Positions 53,667 to 61,793 are shown, counted from the stretch's first letter. The stretch is 64,000 nucleotides of DNA from Palsa-504 sp963808615 (GCA_963808615.1 CAWEGV010000002.1:62001-126000), one strand, 5' to 3'. The notes: generated by a model not told the origin, from the sequence alone. Program-made: numbers and translations.

Positions 53667-54296
53667 CTAGCGGACCCCGCGGGGACGGAACTGCACGCTG
53701 ATCCGCGGCCCGACGGCCTGGGCCGTCTTCGGCACGGCGTGCTCCCAGGTCCGCTGGCAGCTACCGCCCATGACCAGCAGGTCGCCGTGCCCCACCTCAT
53801 AGCGCAGGGACTTTCCCCCGCCCCGCGGCCGCAGCAGGAACCCCCGCGGCGAGCCCAGCGACACGATCGCGACCATGGTGTCTTCGCGCCGGCTCCGGCC
53901 AGTTGTGTCGCCGTGCCAGGCCACGCTGTCCCGCCCGTCCCGGTACAGGCACAGCCCCGCGGTCCGGAACGGCTCGCCGAGTTCCGTTCCGTAGTGCGCG
54001 TTCAGCGCCTGTAGCGCGCCGGTCAGCACCGGGTCGGGCAGCACCGCGTCCTCGCCGTAGAAGCAGGTCAGCCGGGGCACGTCCACCACCCGGTCGTACA
54101 TGTGCCGTTTCTCCGCCCGCCACGGCACCGTCTCGGCCAGCCGGCCGAACACCGCGCCAGAACCCGACAGCCATCCCGGGCGCAGGTCGACCCAGGCGCC
54201 GCGGGCCAACGGCGTCCGCCGCACCGTGTCCCCGAGTGCTCCGAGCACGGGCTCGTCGCCCGCGTCCAGCAGGGATTCCTGCATGCTCACGCTCAC
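53667..54296 (-). CDS. alkB: AlkB-family 2-oxoglutarate/Fe(II) DNA repair dioxygenase
   Basis: The protein has about 209 residues and demethylates alkylated DNA bases by oxidation (family knowledge). The iron ligands are visible as SVAWHGDTTG (His-x-Asp) and RTWEHAVPK (His), with the 2-oxoglutarate-binding Arg in RISVQFRPR. YDRVVDVPRLTCFYG and GFLLRPRGGGKSLRYEVGHGDLLVMGG support the assignment. GTG 54296 overlaps the stop of the acyl-CoA-ligase relic by 4 bp (GTGA); ATG 54284 is an alternative. A degenerate LexA-type site lies about 20 bp upstream. Confidence 0.9.
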   Translation of the reverse strand: MSVSMQESLLDAGDEPVLGALGDTVRRTPLARGAWVDLRPGWLSGSGAVFGRLAETVPWRAEKRHMYDRVVDVPRLTCFYGEDAVLPDPVLTGALQALNAHYGTELGEPFRTAGLCLYRDGRDSVAWHGDTTGRSRREDTMVAIVSLGSPRGFLLRPRGGGKSLRYEVGHGDLLVMGGSCQRTWEHAVPKTAQAVGPRISVQFRPRGVR

Positions 54297-54316
54297 CAGG
54301 ACATTCTATCCCACGT

Positions 54317-54332
54317 CCAAACGAATATTCGA
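54317..54332. promoter_or_regulatory. Possible degenerate SOS box upstream of alkB
   Basis: On the minus strand TCGAATATTCGTTTGG keeps 9 of 12 conserved positions of TCGAAC-N4-GTTCGA. A TAGAAT -10-like hexamer follows toward alkB. Weak match. Confidence 0.35.
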
Positions 54333-54339
54333 TTGGCAG

Positions 54340-54860
54340 GCACGACGTAAGCCGCCACCGAGGCCAGGCCGCCCCGGAGCTGCGGCACGAGATCACCCCG
54401 GTCGGCCCGGCCGGCTGAGCGGCCGGCCATGGCCAGTTCCCGCAGCCGGCGCCGGGCGACCTTGCCAGTGGGTCCCGCCGGCAGCTCCGGAACCAGGCAG
54501 AACACACTCGGCCGCTTGGCCCGGGGCAGGGCCTCCTCGCACGCCTCGCGCAGTGCCTGCGCCAGCTCGGCCTCCTCGAACGGTCCGCCGGGCCACGACC
54601 CGGCCGGGACGACGTAGGCCACCGGGCGCTCGCCGAGCACCTCGTCCCGGACCCCGACCACCGCGGCCGAACCGACGCCGGGCTGCGCGAGCAGGACGTC
54701 CTCGATCTCCCGCGGGTAGATCTTCTCCCCTCCCCGGTTAATCACGTCGTCGGACCGGCCGGCCAGGAACAGGTAGCCGTCCTCGTCGAAGTGACCGAGG
54801 TCGCCGGTGTCGAGCCAGCCCTCAATCCATGCCACGCTGCCGGACCATCGGTTCAGGACC
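54340..54860 (-). pseudogene. AMP-binding (acyl-CoA synthetase) C-terminal remnant
   Basis: The frame holds only the hinge and C-terminal subdomain of acyl-CoA/acyl-adenylate ligases: GWLDTGDLGHFDEDGYLFLAGRSDDVINRGGEKIYPREIEDVLLAQPGVGSAAVVGV, then ERPVAYVVPAG and the catalytic Lys in PAGPTGKVARRRLRE. Codons upstream of about 54860 and after about 54420 show no similarity. The large ATP-binding N-domain has been lost, so it cannot activate substrates alone. Confidence 0.75.
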
Positions 54861-55094
54861 AGATCGCCCGCTGCTGTAATGATCTGACTCGCACGTGGGA
54901 CAACGCCGGAAGGCAGCGGCCCTTTCGGCCAATTCCGCATTTGCCTCGACCACCGCGTCGGCCCTCGCGGCGACCCCTCCGCTTTCGCGAGTCATGGGAG
55001 GTCCTTGCATGTGCGGGTGCGCGATCGCTTTGGGCACGCGCCAGACGCAAAGGCCTGACTGGTCGTCGTAGCCGAGGTACACCTGCGTCTGCAT
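54822..55094 (-). CDS. Small hypothetical ORF
   Basis: ATG 55094 reads MQTQVYLGYDDQSGLCVWRVPKAIAHPHMQ and then TRESGGVAARADAVVEANAELAERAAAFRRCP. An internal ATG (MTRESGG) gives a shorter helical peptide. No family is recognised, and its 3' end overlaps the ligase relic. It may be real or a leftover of the same rearrangement. Confidence 0.35.
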   Translation of the reverse strand: MQTQVYLGYDDQSGLCVWRVPKAIAHPHMQGPPMTRESGGVAARADAVVEANAELAERAAAFRRCPTCESDHYSSGRSGPEPMVRQRGMD

Positions 55095-55329
55095 TTCGGC
55101 GGCCCGTCGCGTTTTCCCGTCCTTCGGGTAGGTGACGCCGAGTGACTCCTCCTGACACCTACGTTCGACATGGAAAATCGAATACTTCAGCGTGTCAGGT
55201 CACGAAAATGTCGGCGGCGCCTGCTAGTCTAAGTCTAGAAAATAATTCCGAATAACGACTGTCAAGCCGTACCCACGGCCAGGCCAAAGCCCGGCCCGCG
55301 CCCGGCCGAGAGGAGGTGAGACCGGCGCC

Positions 55330-57009
55330 ATGAGCACCGTGACGGTCCCGGCGAACGCGGCCGAGGCGCTGCGGATGCTGCAGTGCGCGGCGGGGTTCTT
55401 GGCCGACCTGGACGCGGCCCAGATGCCGGCCGAGGCGATCTCGGAGTGCCTGCGCGGCCTGGAGCAGGCCGACGCGGTGCAGGCCGCGGCCCGGGGACGG
55501 CTGCTGGCCGGGTTCGATGCGGCCGGCGGCCCCGTGGGCGACGGGCAGCGGACCAGCCGCACCTGGCTGGTGCACACGACCCGGGTGACCCGCGGGCAGG
55601 CCGCCGAGCACACGGCGGTGCAGGCGCTGGCCCGGGCCCATGCCCCGCTGCTGGCCGGGCTGCGCGAGGGCGGCGTGATCACCAAGTCCGTGGCGCTGCA
55701 GCTGGCCAAGTGGACGTTCGGGATCCCCGGGGAGTACCGGGGGCAGGCTGAGGAGATCGTGGTGGCCGCGGCGCGGGCCGGGGCGGGCCTGCGGGAGCTG
55801 GCCGCGATCTGCGCGGAGATTCGCTACCGCACCGCCCCGTCCGACCCCGACGGCGACAACGACAAGCACCTGGACCGGGCGCTGTTTCTGGACACCACGC
55901 TGGACGGGGCCGGGGTGCTGCGCGGCGACCTGACCCCGCAGTGCGCGGCGATGGTGCGGGCGGTGCTGGACGCGCTGTCGGCCCCTGAGGGGGGCGGGGA
56001 CCTGCGGACCCGGGCCCAGCGCTACCACGACGCGCTGGCCGAGGCGATGCGGCGGCTGCTGGCCTCGGACCTGCTCCCCCAGCGGGCCGGGCAGCCGGTC
56101 AAGGCCCTGGTGCATGTCTCGTTCGCGGACTTGTGCGAGCTGGATGCCGATTCGGCGCTGCAGGCCAAGTGGGTCGAGGGCTACCGGGCCGCGTGGGCCG
56201 CGCACCGCGCCGACGCCGCGGTGGCCGCCGGGGACGGCGGGGCCTGGCTGGACGGCGACGCCGCCCGCACGATCGGCTGCGACGCGATGCTGATCCCGGT
56301 GGTAACCGGCGACCTGGACCCGGGCGCGGTGGACCAGCTGGTCGGCTTGTGCGTGCAGTATGACCGGATCCGCGGCCACGCCGGCCGCGGCACCGAGGAG
56401 GCCGGCAGCCCCGAAGCCGGCGGCGGCCCGGACGACGCAGGCCGCTCCGACGGCGCCGACGGCGCCGGCAACGCCGGCGCCCAGGACGGCACCGGGAGCA
56501 CCGGCGCCCAGGACGGCGCGGCTGGCCTGGATGCCGCGCAGGGCGCAGGCGGCGGCCATGGCCGTGCCGAGGTGCTGGCCATGCTGGAACAGCAGATCCT
56601 GGCCGCGGTCATCGCGGTGGTCTCCGGCCCCGGCGGCGTCGCCTCGTTCCTGCGCACCAACCTGCTCGGCAAGGGCCTGAACGGCCCGTCGCTGCCGCTG
56701 GACGTGGGCCAGAGCGACCAGATCCCCGCCCACCTGCGGCGGCTGGTGGCGCTGCGGGACCAGGGCTGCCAGTACCCCGGCGGGTGCGACCAGCCCGCGG
56801 CCGGGTGCGAGCCGCACCACGTGGTGCACCGGGCCGACGGCGGCCGGACCAGCCTGGGCAACCTCAAGGACTACTGCTGGTGGCACCATCACGTGGTGCT
56901 GCACGAGCTGGGCTGGGAACTGACCGTCCGCCCGGACGGCACCAGCCAGGTCCGCAGCCCCGCCGGGAAGATCATCCGCAGCCACAGCCCGCCGCCCCGC
57001 CCCGGGTAA
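55330..57009 (+). CDS. DUF222-HNH endonuclease-like protein (13E12-repeat family)
   Basis: This 559-residue protein has an N-terminal helical DUF222 domain (about 30-330: LEQADAVQAAARGRLLAGFDA, TRTWLVHTTRVTRGQAAEH-like segment, GVITKSVALQL). A Gly/Ala/Asp linker (about 355-410) carries the repeat GAQDGTGSTGAQDGA. The C-terminal HNH domain (about 475-540) reads CQYPGGCDQPAAGCEPHHVVHRADGGRTSLGNLKDYCWWHHHVVLHE, keeping the Cys pairs and the HH...H metal site. The family is multicopy in actinobacteria and often linked to the mobile REP13E12 sequences (known). GAGGAGGTGAG upstream is a strong ribosome site although 14 nt from the ATG. Confidence 0.92.
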   Translation: MSTVTVPANAAEALRMLQCAAGFLADLDAAQMPAEAISECLRGLEQADAVQAAARGRLLAGFDAAGGPVGDGQRTSRTWLVHTTRVTRGQAAEHTAVQALARAHAPLLAGLREGGVITKSVALQLAKWTFGIPGEYRGQAEEIVVAAARAGAGLRELAAICAEIRYRTAPSDPDGDNDKHLDRALFLDTTLDGAGVLRGDLTPQCAAMVRAVLDALSAPEGGGDLRTRAQRYHDALAEAMRRLLASDLLPQRAGQPVKALVHVSFADLCELDADSALQAKWVEGYRAAWAAHRADAAVAAGDGGAWLDGDAARTIGCDAMLIPVVTGDLDPGAVDQLVGLCVQYDRIRGHAGRGTEEAGSPEAGGGPDDAGRSDGADGAGNAGAQDGTGSTGAQDGAAGLDAAQGAGGGHGRAEVLAMLEQQILAAVIAVVSGPGGVASFLRTNLLGKGLNGPSLPLDVGQSDQIPAHLRRLVALRDQGCQYPGGCDQPAAGCEPHHVVHRADGGRTSLGNLKDYCWWHHHVVLHELGWELTVRPDGTSQVRSPAGKIIRSHSPPPRPG

Positions 57010-57044
57010 CCAGCCCCGGGCGACCCGCCCGGAAGAAGCGGGCA

Positions 57045-57200
57045 TCAAACCAGCCGCCGCGACCAGCCGCGGCCCGTGATGGTGGCCACGTCAACCTCGT
57101 TGCCCTCGGCATCGGCCAAGGTCCAGCGCATCGGCGCGTGCTCATCGCTAACCAGGCGGCCTCCGGCGGCCAGAGCCGCCCCGATTTGATTGGTCCCATC
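57045..57200 (-). pseudogene. VOC/glyoxalase-like domain, C-terminal remnant
   Basis: AALAAGGRLVSDEHAPMRWTLADAEGNEVDVATITGRG is the last strand-helix-strand of vicinal-oxygen-chelate proteins, with the metal Glu in GNEVDVA. The first half of the domain is missing. It ends 36 bp after the HNH gene on the opposite strand. Confidence 0.5.
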
Positions 57201-57293
57201 GGGCGGGTCTCCCGCATCGAATCTGTACCTGTTTCGCCTCAAGACATGGCGCCGCTGATCACCCCGATCCGCGCGCTCTCTTAACCTCTACTG

Positions 57294-58562
57294 GTGAGCC
57301 AGGTACGACAACGCCGCTGCGTGGTGATCGGCGCGGGCGTGCTCGGCGCCTCGGTGGCGGTCAGGCTGGCCAGTACCGGAATGCACGTGACCCTGCTGGA
57401 TCAGAACCAGCCGGGCCGCGCCACCAGCCGGTGGAGCTTCGCCTGGCTGAACTCCAACGACAAGGGCCCCAGGCCCTACCACGAGCTCAACCAGGCCGGG
57501 ATCCGCGCCTGGGCGGACCTGGCCCCAGACCTCGAAGGCCCCGCCTGGTACCGGCCTGTCGGGAACATCGAACTGGCCACCGGCGACCCCGAACGCGCCG
57601 AACTCATCGCCCGCGTCCGCCGCCTGACCGAGTGGGACTACCCCGCTCACCTCATCGACGCCGCCGAGGTGTCCCAGCTTGAGCCGGCGCTGCGACCCGC
57701 CGCCCGCGACACCACGGCGGCATGGTTTCCCGGCGAGGGTTACCTGCTGACCGAGCCGCTGATCGCGCGGTTGGTCGCCCACGCGACGAGCCGCGGCGCG
57801 GTACTGCTGACCGGCGAGCCAGGCCGGGTCGTTGGCTTCGGCACCAGCCCGACCCGGGTTCGCACCGCCACCGGCGACGTCCTGGAGGCCGACGAGGTGG
57901 TGTGCTGCGCCGGCCGCTGGGTGCCCGAACTGGCCGCGCTGGCCGGTGCCGCCTCCGCCGTACCCGCGGCCGACGCCGCCTCCGCCGTACCCACGGGCGA
58001 CGCCGCGCTGGTCCCGCTCGAAGGCTGGGCCGAGCCTGGGGCGAGCGCACCCGGGTTCGTCGTGCGGGTTGGTCCCGTGACCGGCGCGGGTCCGCAGCGG
58101 GTGGTGCACGCGCCCGAGATATACCTGCGTCCGCACTCCGGCGGGCTGGTCCACCTGGAAGCCCCGGACGCGGCCGTGGACCTGCACACCCCCGAGCCCG
58201 AACTGCGCCGCTGGGCCGGCGAACTGCTGAGCCGCGCCCGCCGCACCGTCCGCGGCCTGGACGACGTCCGCGGCCTGGACGACGCCCGCGGCCTGGACGA
58301 CGCCCGCGTCGTGGCGTACCAGGTGTGCGTCCGCCCCATGCCCGTCGACGGCCAGTCCATCGTGGGCCGCCTCCCCGGCGCCGAGTGGCTCTACGTCGCG
58401 GTGACCCACAGCGGCGTTACCCTGGCCGCCCACCTCTCCCGGCTCATCGCCGCCGAGCTGACGACCGGCGCCCCAGCCACCAACGCCCCAGCCACCAACG
58501 CCCCAGCCGCCGAGCTCGCCCCCTATCACCCAGGCCGCTTCCAGCGCTCTCCATACACCTAG
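57294..58562 (+). CDS. FAD-dependent oxidoreductase (DAO family)
   Basis: This D-amino-acid-oxidase/glycine-oxidase-like flavoprotein has 422 residues. The FAD motif CVVIGAGVLGASVAVRLASTGMHVTLLDQ is N-terminal. FAWLNSNDKGPRPYHELNQAGIRAW, LPGEGYLL-like AWFPGEGYLL, VVCCAGRWVPELAAL and YQVCVRPMPVDGQSIVGRLPG with VTHSGVTLAAHLSRLIAAEL complete the fold. Several short in-frame tandem repeats swell the linkers (AASAVP, RGLDDA three times, APATN). GTG 57294 is the start. The amine substrate is unknown. Transcribed toward mug. Confidence 0.9.
   Translation: MSQVRQRRCVVIGAGVLGASVAVRLASTGMHVTLLDQNQPGRATSRWSFAWLNSNDKGPRPYHELNQAGIRAWADLAPDLEGPAWYRPVGNIELATGDPERAELIARVRRLTEWDYPAHLIDAAEVSQLEPALRPAARDTTAAWFPGEGYLLTEPLIARLVAHATSRGAVLLTGEPGRVVGFGTSPTRVRTATGDVLEADEVVCCAGRWVPELAALAGAASAVPAADAASAVPTGDAALVPLEGWAEPGASAPGFVVRVGPVTGAGPQRVVHAPEIYLRPHSGGLVHLEAPDAAVDLHTPEPELRRWAGELLSRARRTVRGLDDVRGLDDARGLDDARVVAYQVCVRPMPVDGQSIVGRLPGAEWLYVAVTHSGVTLAAHLSRLIAAELTTGAPATNAPATNAPAAELAPYHPGRFQRSPYT
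58248..58301. repeat. 18-bp tandem repeat, three copies
   Basis: The unit GTCCGCGGCCTGGACGAC, with one C-for-T change in the third copy; encodes VRGLDD repeats in the FAD oxidoreductase. Confidence 0.9.
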
Positions 58563-58646
58563 CCGGCCAAAGCACCGTGGCCGCGATCCGTGGCGCCGCC
58601 GGAATCTGAGCCCGGGACCTGTCACGGGCACGGCATGCTGGTAGCC

Positions 58647-59225
58647 ATGACGAAAAGCCCGCGCCCGGCCGCGCCGGACCTGGCCGCGGCCCGGGACCGC
58701 ACCATCCCCGACGTGCTGCCAGAACCGGGAGCGGCCTTCCGGGTGCTGTTCTGTGGCATCAACCCCGGCTTGTACTCTGCCGCCACGGGCTGGCACTTCG
58801 CGCGGCCAGGCAACAGATTCTGGCCCGCCCTGCAGCTGTCCGGTTTCACCCCGCAGCTGCTGGCCCCGAGCGAGCAGGACCTGCTGCCCGGCTTCGGGCT
58901 CGGCATCACCAACCTGGTCGCACGGGCCACCGCCCAGGCCTCCGAGCTGGACGGCGCCGAACTCCGCGCGGGCGCCGAGCACCTCAGAGCCCTGGTGGAG
59001 CGGCACCGGCCGCGGATCGTGGCCATCGCCGGCGTGACCGCCTACCGGACCGCGTTCGGCCACCCGCGGGCCAGCACCGGCCCGCAGCCGGAACGGCTGG
59101 GCCAGGCCCGGCTGTGGGTAGTGCCCAACCCCAGTGGCCTGAACGCGCACTGGTCCCTGGCCGGGATCGCCGAAGCCTTCCGGCAGGTCCGGACCGCCGC
59201 GGACGGCGAAGATCACGATCATTAG
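58647..59225 (+). CDS. mug: G/U mismatch-specific DNA glycosylase
   Basis: This uracil/thymine-DNA glycosylase family protein has about 192 residues and removes U or T opposite G. The active-site motif VLFCGINPGLYSAATGWHFARPGNRFWPAL (Asn of GINPG) is intact. LGITNLVARATAQASEL and the minor-groove loop VVPNPSGLNAHW are typical. It starts at ATG 58647; ATG 58635 is upstream in frame. It fits the repair theme of the window but has no SOS box nearby. An interspersed CCGAACGG motif follows its stop by 1 bp. Confidence 0.93.
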   Translation: MTKSPRPAAPDLAAARDRTIPDVLPEPGAAFRVLFCGINPGLYSAATGWHFARPGNRFWPALQLSGFTPQLLAPSEQDLLPGFGLGITNLVARATAQASELDGAELRAGAEHLRALVERHRPRIVAIAGVTAYRTAFGHPRASTGPQPERLGQARLWVVPNPSGLNAHWSLAGIAEAFRQVRTAADGEDHDH

Positions 59226-59226
59226 C

Positions 59227-59242
59227 CCGAACGGTCCATGGT
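59227..59242 (+). repeat. Interspersed CCGAACGGTCC motif, intergenic copy after mug
   Basis: CCGAACGGTCCATGGT, one base different from the consensus. Confidence 0.7.
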
Positions 59243-59448
59243 GCCCGATCCCGCGCCAGCTGATGCGCATCCGGGCTAGGAGCCAGATGGGTGCCGGACC
59301 TGTTGTTCCCTGGTGACCAGGTCCCGGCACGCCATGGGGCCGCGGTCCCCCAACCTGCTCCCCACCGTATGAGCGGGGTGGCCTGCGGCGGCCAACGCTT
59401 TTTGGGAAGATTTCTCCTGCGATCAATGGCAGCGGAGGGGGTGCGAGA

Positions 59449-59946
59449 GTGGCGGACTCCCCTGACCCGGAGCCGGACGGCGGCGGTACCGACGGTACCG
59501 AGCCCGATCCTCGGTTCACGTTCGCGAACGAGCGTACCTTCCTGGCCTGGAGCCGGACGGCGCTCGCCCTGGTGGTGGCCGGGCTCGGGATCGTCCAGCT
59601 GCTGCCGCCGTTCCCTGGCGTGCCGGCGGGCCGGCATGTGCTCGGCGTGCCGCTCATCGCGTTCGGCGCCGTCGTGGCGGTGACCGCGTACATCGAATGG
59701 GCCAGGAGCCAGCGGGCCATGCGCCACGGCCAGCCGCTGCCCAGGTCGGTGATGCCCTTGATCATGGCCGTGGTCGTGGCCACCATGGCGGTGGTGTCCG
59801 CCGTCGTCGTGTTGATCTCGGCGCTGCGGTTATGGCCGCTCCCGGCGACCCGAGCGCTCCCGAACCCGGCCTGGCCCGGGAGAGAACCACGCTGGCCTGG
59901 ACCCGGACCGCGATCTCCTTCGCCGCCGTCGGCGGCGTGGTGCTGA
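59449..59946 (+). CDS. DUF202 membrane protein (YidH-like)
   Basis: GTG 59449 follows GCGGAGGGG. The first 130 residues form the DUF202 unit: RFTFANERTFLAWSRTALALVVAGLGIVQLLPPF, then HVLGVPLIAFGAVVAVTAYIEWARSQRAMR and MPLIMAVVVATMAVVSAVVVLISALR, three membrane helices. The last 35 residues are Pro/Arg-rich and overlap the second DUF202 gene by 115 bp. The expected stop-start junction TGATGG reads TTATGG at 59830, so the normal stop seems to have been lost by one substitution. Confidence 0.85.
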   Translation: MADSPDPEPDGGGTDGTEPDPRFTFANERTFLAWSRTALALVVAGLGIVQLLPPFPGVPAGRHVLGVPLIAFGAVVAVTAYIEWARSQRAMRHGQPLPRSVMPLIMAVVVATMAVVSAVVVLISALRLWPLPATRALPNPAWPGREPRWPGPGPRSPSPPSAAWC

Positions 59947-60104
59947 AGAAGGATGTCGTGCCGGGCCTGATCCTGCTGGCCGTCTCCGTGGTGATCTGGC
60001 AGATCGGCCGCCTGGCCTACCGGAGCCCGGGAAAGCTCAAGCTGGTCACCGCGACCATTGTCGCGGTGGCGCTGGTCGCCCTGGTGGTGGCGCTCACCCA
60101 CTGA
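59832..60104 (+). CDS. Second DUF202 membrane protein
   Basis: ATG 59832 gives 90 residues: MAAPGDPSAPEPGLARERTTLAWTRTAISFAAVGGVVLKKDVVPGLILLAVSVVIWQIGRLAYR, then VTATIVAVALVALVVALTH. ARERTTLAWTRTAISF is the DUF202 signature, and there are three short helices. Paired DUF202 genes of unequal length are common in actinobacteria (recalled). It overlaps the preceding gene, implying translational coupling. Function unknown. Confidence 0.88.
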   Translation: MAAPGDPSAPEPGLARERTTLAWTRTAISFAAVGGVVLKKDVVPGLILLAVSVVIWQIGRLAYRSPGKLKLVTATIVAVALVALVVALTH

Positions 60105-60251
60105 CCCGCGGGGCAGGATGACGAGCGGCAGCGTCCCGTGGGCGGATGGCGGGGTATCAGCTCTGTTTCCCGGCCGTTAAGCACGGATGGCGGACTGACG
60201 AATTCTGGCGTGTCGCTCCCGGCGAAAATGCCGCCGTCCGGCAGAATATGA

Positions 60252-60288
60252 CCAGGCCCCCTCCACGTATGAGATGGAGGGGGCCTGG
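60252..60288. terminator. Strong bidirectional hairpin terminator
   Basis: A perfect 14-bp stem, CCAGGCCCCCTCCA with TGGAGGGGGCCTGG, surrounds a 9-base loop. It lies 147 bp after the DUF202 pair. No T tract follows, which is usual for actinomycetes. Confidence 0.82.
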
Positions 60289-60489
60289 CCAGGCCAGGCC
60301 GTACCGGTTCGGCGGCCAGTTGCCTGGCTTTTCCCGGCACCGCGGGCCTCCCGCCAGTGCCAGTCACCCGCGCTAAGCACCGGTTTCCCGGCCCTTCTCA
60401 CGTCCCCGGAGTCTCCTCCGGCAGTGGTGCCCGTTTCAGCGGTGAGGTATTTCTACTGCCTCGTCAAGACGCCACGCAAGAGCGCGCGG

Positions 60490-60600
60490 ACATTTATTTT
60501 TTTCTTTTTCGCCATCCACGCGATATCCACAGAAATCCAGCGGTTGTCCGCATCTACCTGCGGTTTTCCACTAGCTTATGCACAACTAATCCACAGGTTA
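60490..60600. other. AT-rich tract followed by five DnaA-box-like 9-mers
   Basis: An AT-rich run (ATTTATTTTTTTCTTTTT) at about 60492-60509 is followed by ATATCCACA (60523), TTGTCCGCA (60544), TTTTCCACT (60564), TTATGCACA (60576) and TAATCCACA (60587), all in one orientation. Compared with TT(A/G)TNCACA they have zero to two mismatches. The region 60105-60741 contains no protein gene that I can recognise. Confidence 0.5.
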
Positions 60601-60741
60601 CCGGACGTGATCCCGGGACGACCATGATCACGATTGCCATCGGCTGGTTTATAACAATTTCGCTAATCACCCGACACGCCGGGGGGGACACCCCCCCGCG
60701 CGCCCCCCGGCGCGCCGACCGGCCTCCCAGCGCGCCCCGGA

Positions 60742-61737
60742 CTACCGGCCCGCCGAGTCCTCGGCCAGTTCGGCCACGTACGGCTGGCCGTCCCGCCAGG
60801 CCGCTATCTGTTCCGGGCGGCCGTAGGTCCCCAGGTAATCCGCCACCCGGTCTTTGACGTGATCCCACACCAGGACCGGCCCGATGGACGAATCCGCCGC
60901 GAACGGGCCGAACGGCTCCACCACCACGTCCAGCGACGGATACACGAAGACCGCGGTCGAGCGCCGCGTCACCGCGCCGCCCGCCACCACCCGGTGCCGC
61001 CCGGGCCGCAGCCGCCCCCCGGTCCACCGCGCCAGCAGCGTCCCGGAGAACACCTGCAGCGCGCCGGGGATGACGGGCACCCCGATCCAGGTCCCGTCGG
61101 GCGCCTGGACCTGCAGCCCCTCGTAGTCGCCCTGCTGCGCCAGGATGGTGACCGCCGAGTCATCCGCGTGCTCGAGCAGCAGCAGCTTGTCCTCGTCCGC
61201 GGCCGTTTCCGGATAGGTCCAGATCGGGTAGTCGTTCACGGTCAGCCGGACGTGCGGCAGCTGGCCCATGGCGAACGCGTCCTCAGGTACTGACTGGGCC
61301 CGCGCGTACAGACCGAGCATCCGCTCCGCCAGCCCCAGGCACGCCGCCAGGTACCCCAACGCCGCCCCTCGCAGCCCAGGGTCATCGGCGGGCCAGACGT
61401 TGGCGTGCGCGAACAGGCCCAGGTACGCCTCGGGCACCCCGGCCTCGCTGGCCGCGGCGACGTCGTCGAACTGCGCCACGTTGAACCGCTCGAGCTCCAG
61501 CCGGCCGAAGTCATCCGGCCACTGCCGCCACCCCCGGTACGGATGCGGGCTGGCCAGCTTGGCCTTGTCCGCTCGCGGCCGCCCCAGCAGTCGCGCCATC
61601 CGCCGCTCCAGGTCGCCGATGAGTTCGGCCGGCACCCCGTGGTTGACCACCTGGATGGCCCCCAGCTCCTCGGTGCCCGCCCGCACCGCCTCCAGGTCCA
61701 CGTCGTCCAGGTCCACCACCGGAATCGCGTGCTGCAT
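60742..61737 (-). CDS. 2-oxoglutarate/Fe(II) oxygenase, isopenicillin-N-synthase-like
   Basis: The protein has about 331 residues. The N-terminal DIOX_N part (AIPVVDLDDVDLEAVRAGTEELGAIQVVNHGVPAELI) is followed by the jelly-roll. The iron ligands are LLLEHADDSAVTILAQ (His-x-Asp) and GRHRVVAGGAV (His), and the 2-oxoglutarate Arg is in RRSTAVFVYPS. It starts at MQHAIPVVDL (ATG 61737); an upstream in-frame ATG at 61752 is possible. Such enzymes hydroxylate or cyclise small molecules; no biosynthetic cluster surrounds it. A CCGAACGG motif copy lies about 40 bp upstream. Confidence 0.9.
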   Translation of the reverse strand: MQHAIPVVDLDDVDLEAVRAGTEELGAIQVVNHGVPAELIGDLERRMARLLGRPRADKAKLASPHPYRGWRQWPDDFGRLELERFNVAQFDDVAAASEAGVPEAYLGLFAHANVWPADDPGLRGAALGYLAACLGLAERMLGLYARAQSVPEDAFAMGQLPHVRLTVNDYPIWTYPETAADEDKLLLLEHADDSAVTILAQQGDYEGLQVQAPDGTWIGVPVIPGALQVFSGTLLARWTGGRLRPGRHRVVAGGAVTRRSTAVFVYPSLDVVVEPFGPFAADSSIGPVLVWDHVKDRVADYLGTYGRPEQIAAWRDGQPYVAELAEDSAGR

Positions 61738-61777
61738 CGGCTCATCTCCCACGTCCAGCAGAACCCTTCCTATTATC

Positions 61778-61793
61778 CCGAACGGTCCTCGGT
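61778..61793 (+). repeat. Interspersed CCGAACGGTCC motif, copy upstream of the oxygenase
   Basis: CCGAACGGTCCTCGGT, two mismatches to the consensus. Confidence 0.6.

Noticed and set aside
55330..57009. A defence-system nuclease
   Set aside because: The DUF222-HNH protein stands alone without helicase, methyltransferase or other defence partners, and belongs to a common multicopy family.
57288..60101. A 937-codon minus-strand frame
   Set aside because: It spans three well-supported plus-strand genes (FAD oxidoreductase, mug, DUF202) and has only low-complexity composition.
60252..60288. Possible tRNA or structured RNA gene
   Set aside because: It is a single long stem with a 9-base loop and no cloverleaf arms or CCA-type end; a terminator explains it.
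60490..60600. The chromosomal oriC
   Set aside because: dnaA, dnaN and related origin genes are absent from the flanks and only five imperfect boxes are present.
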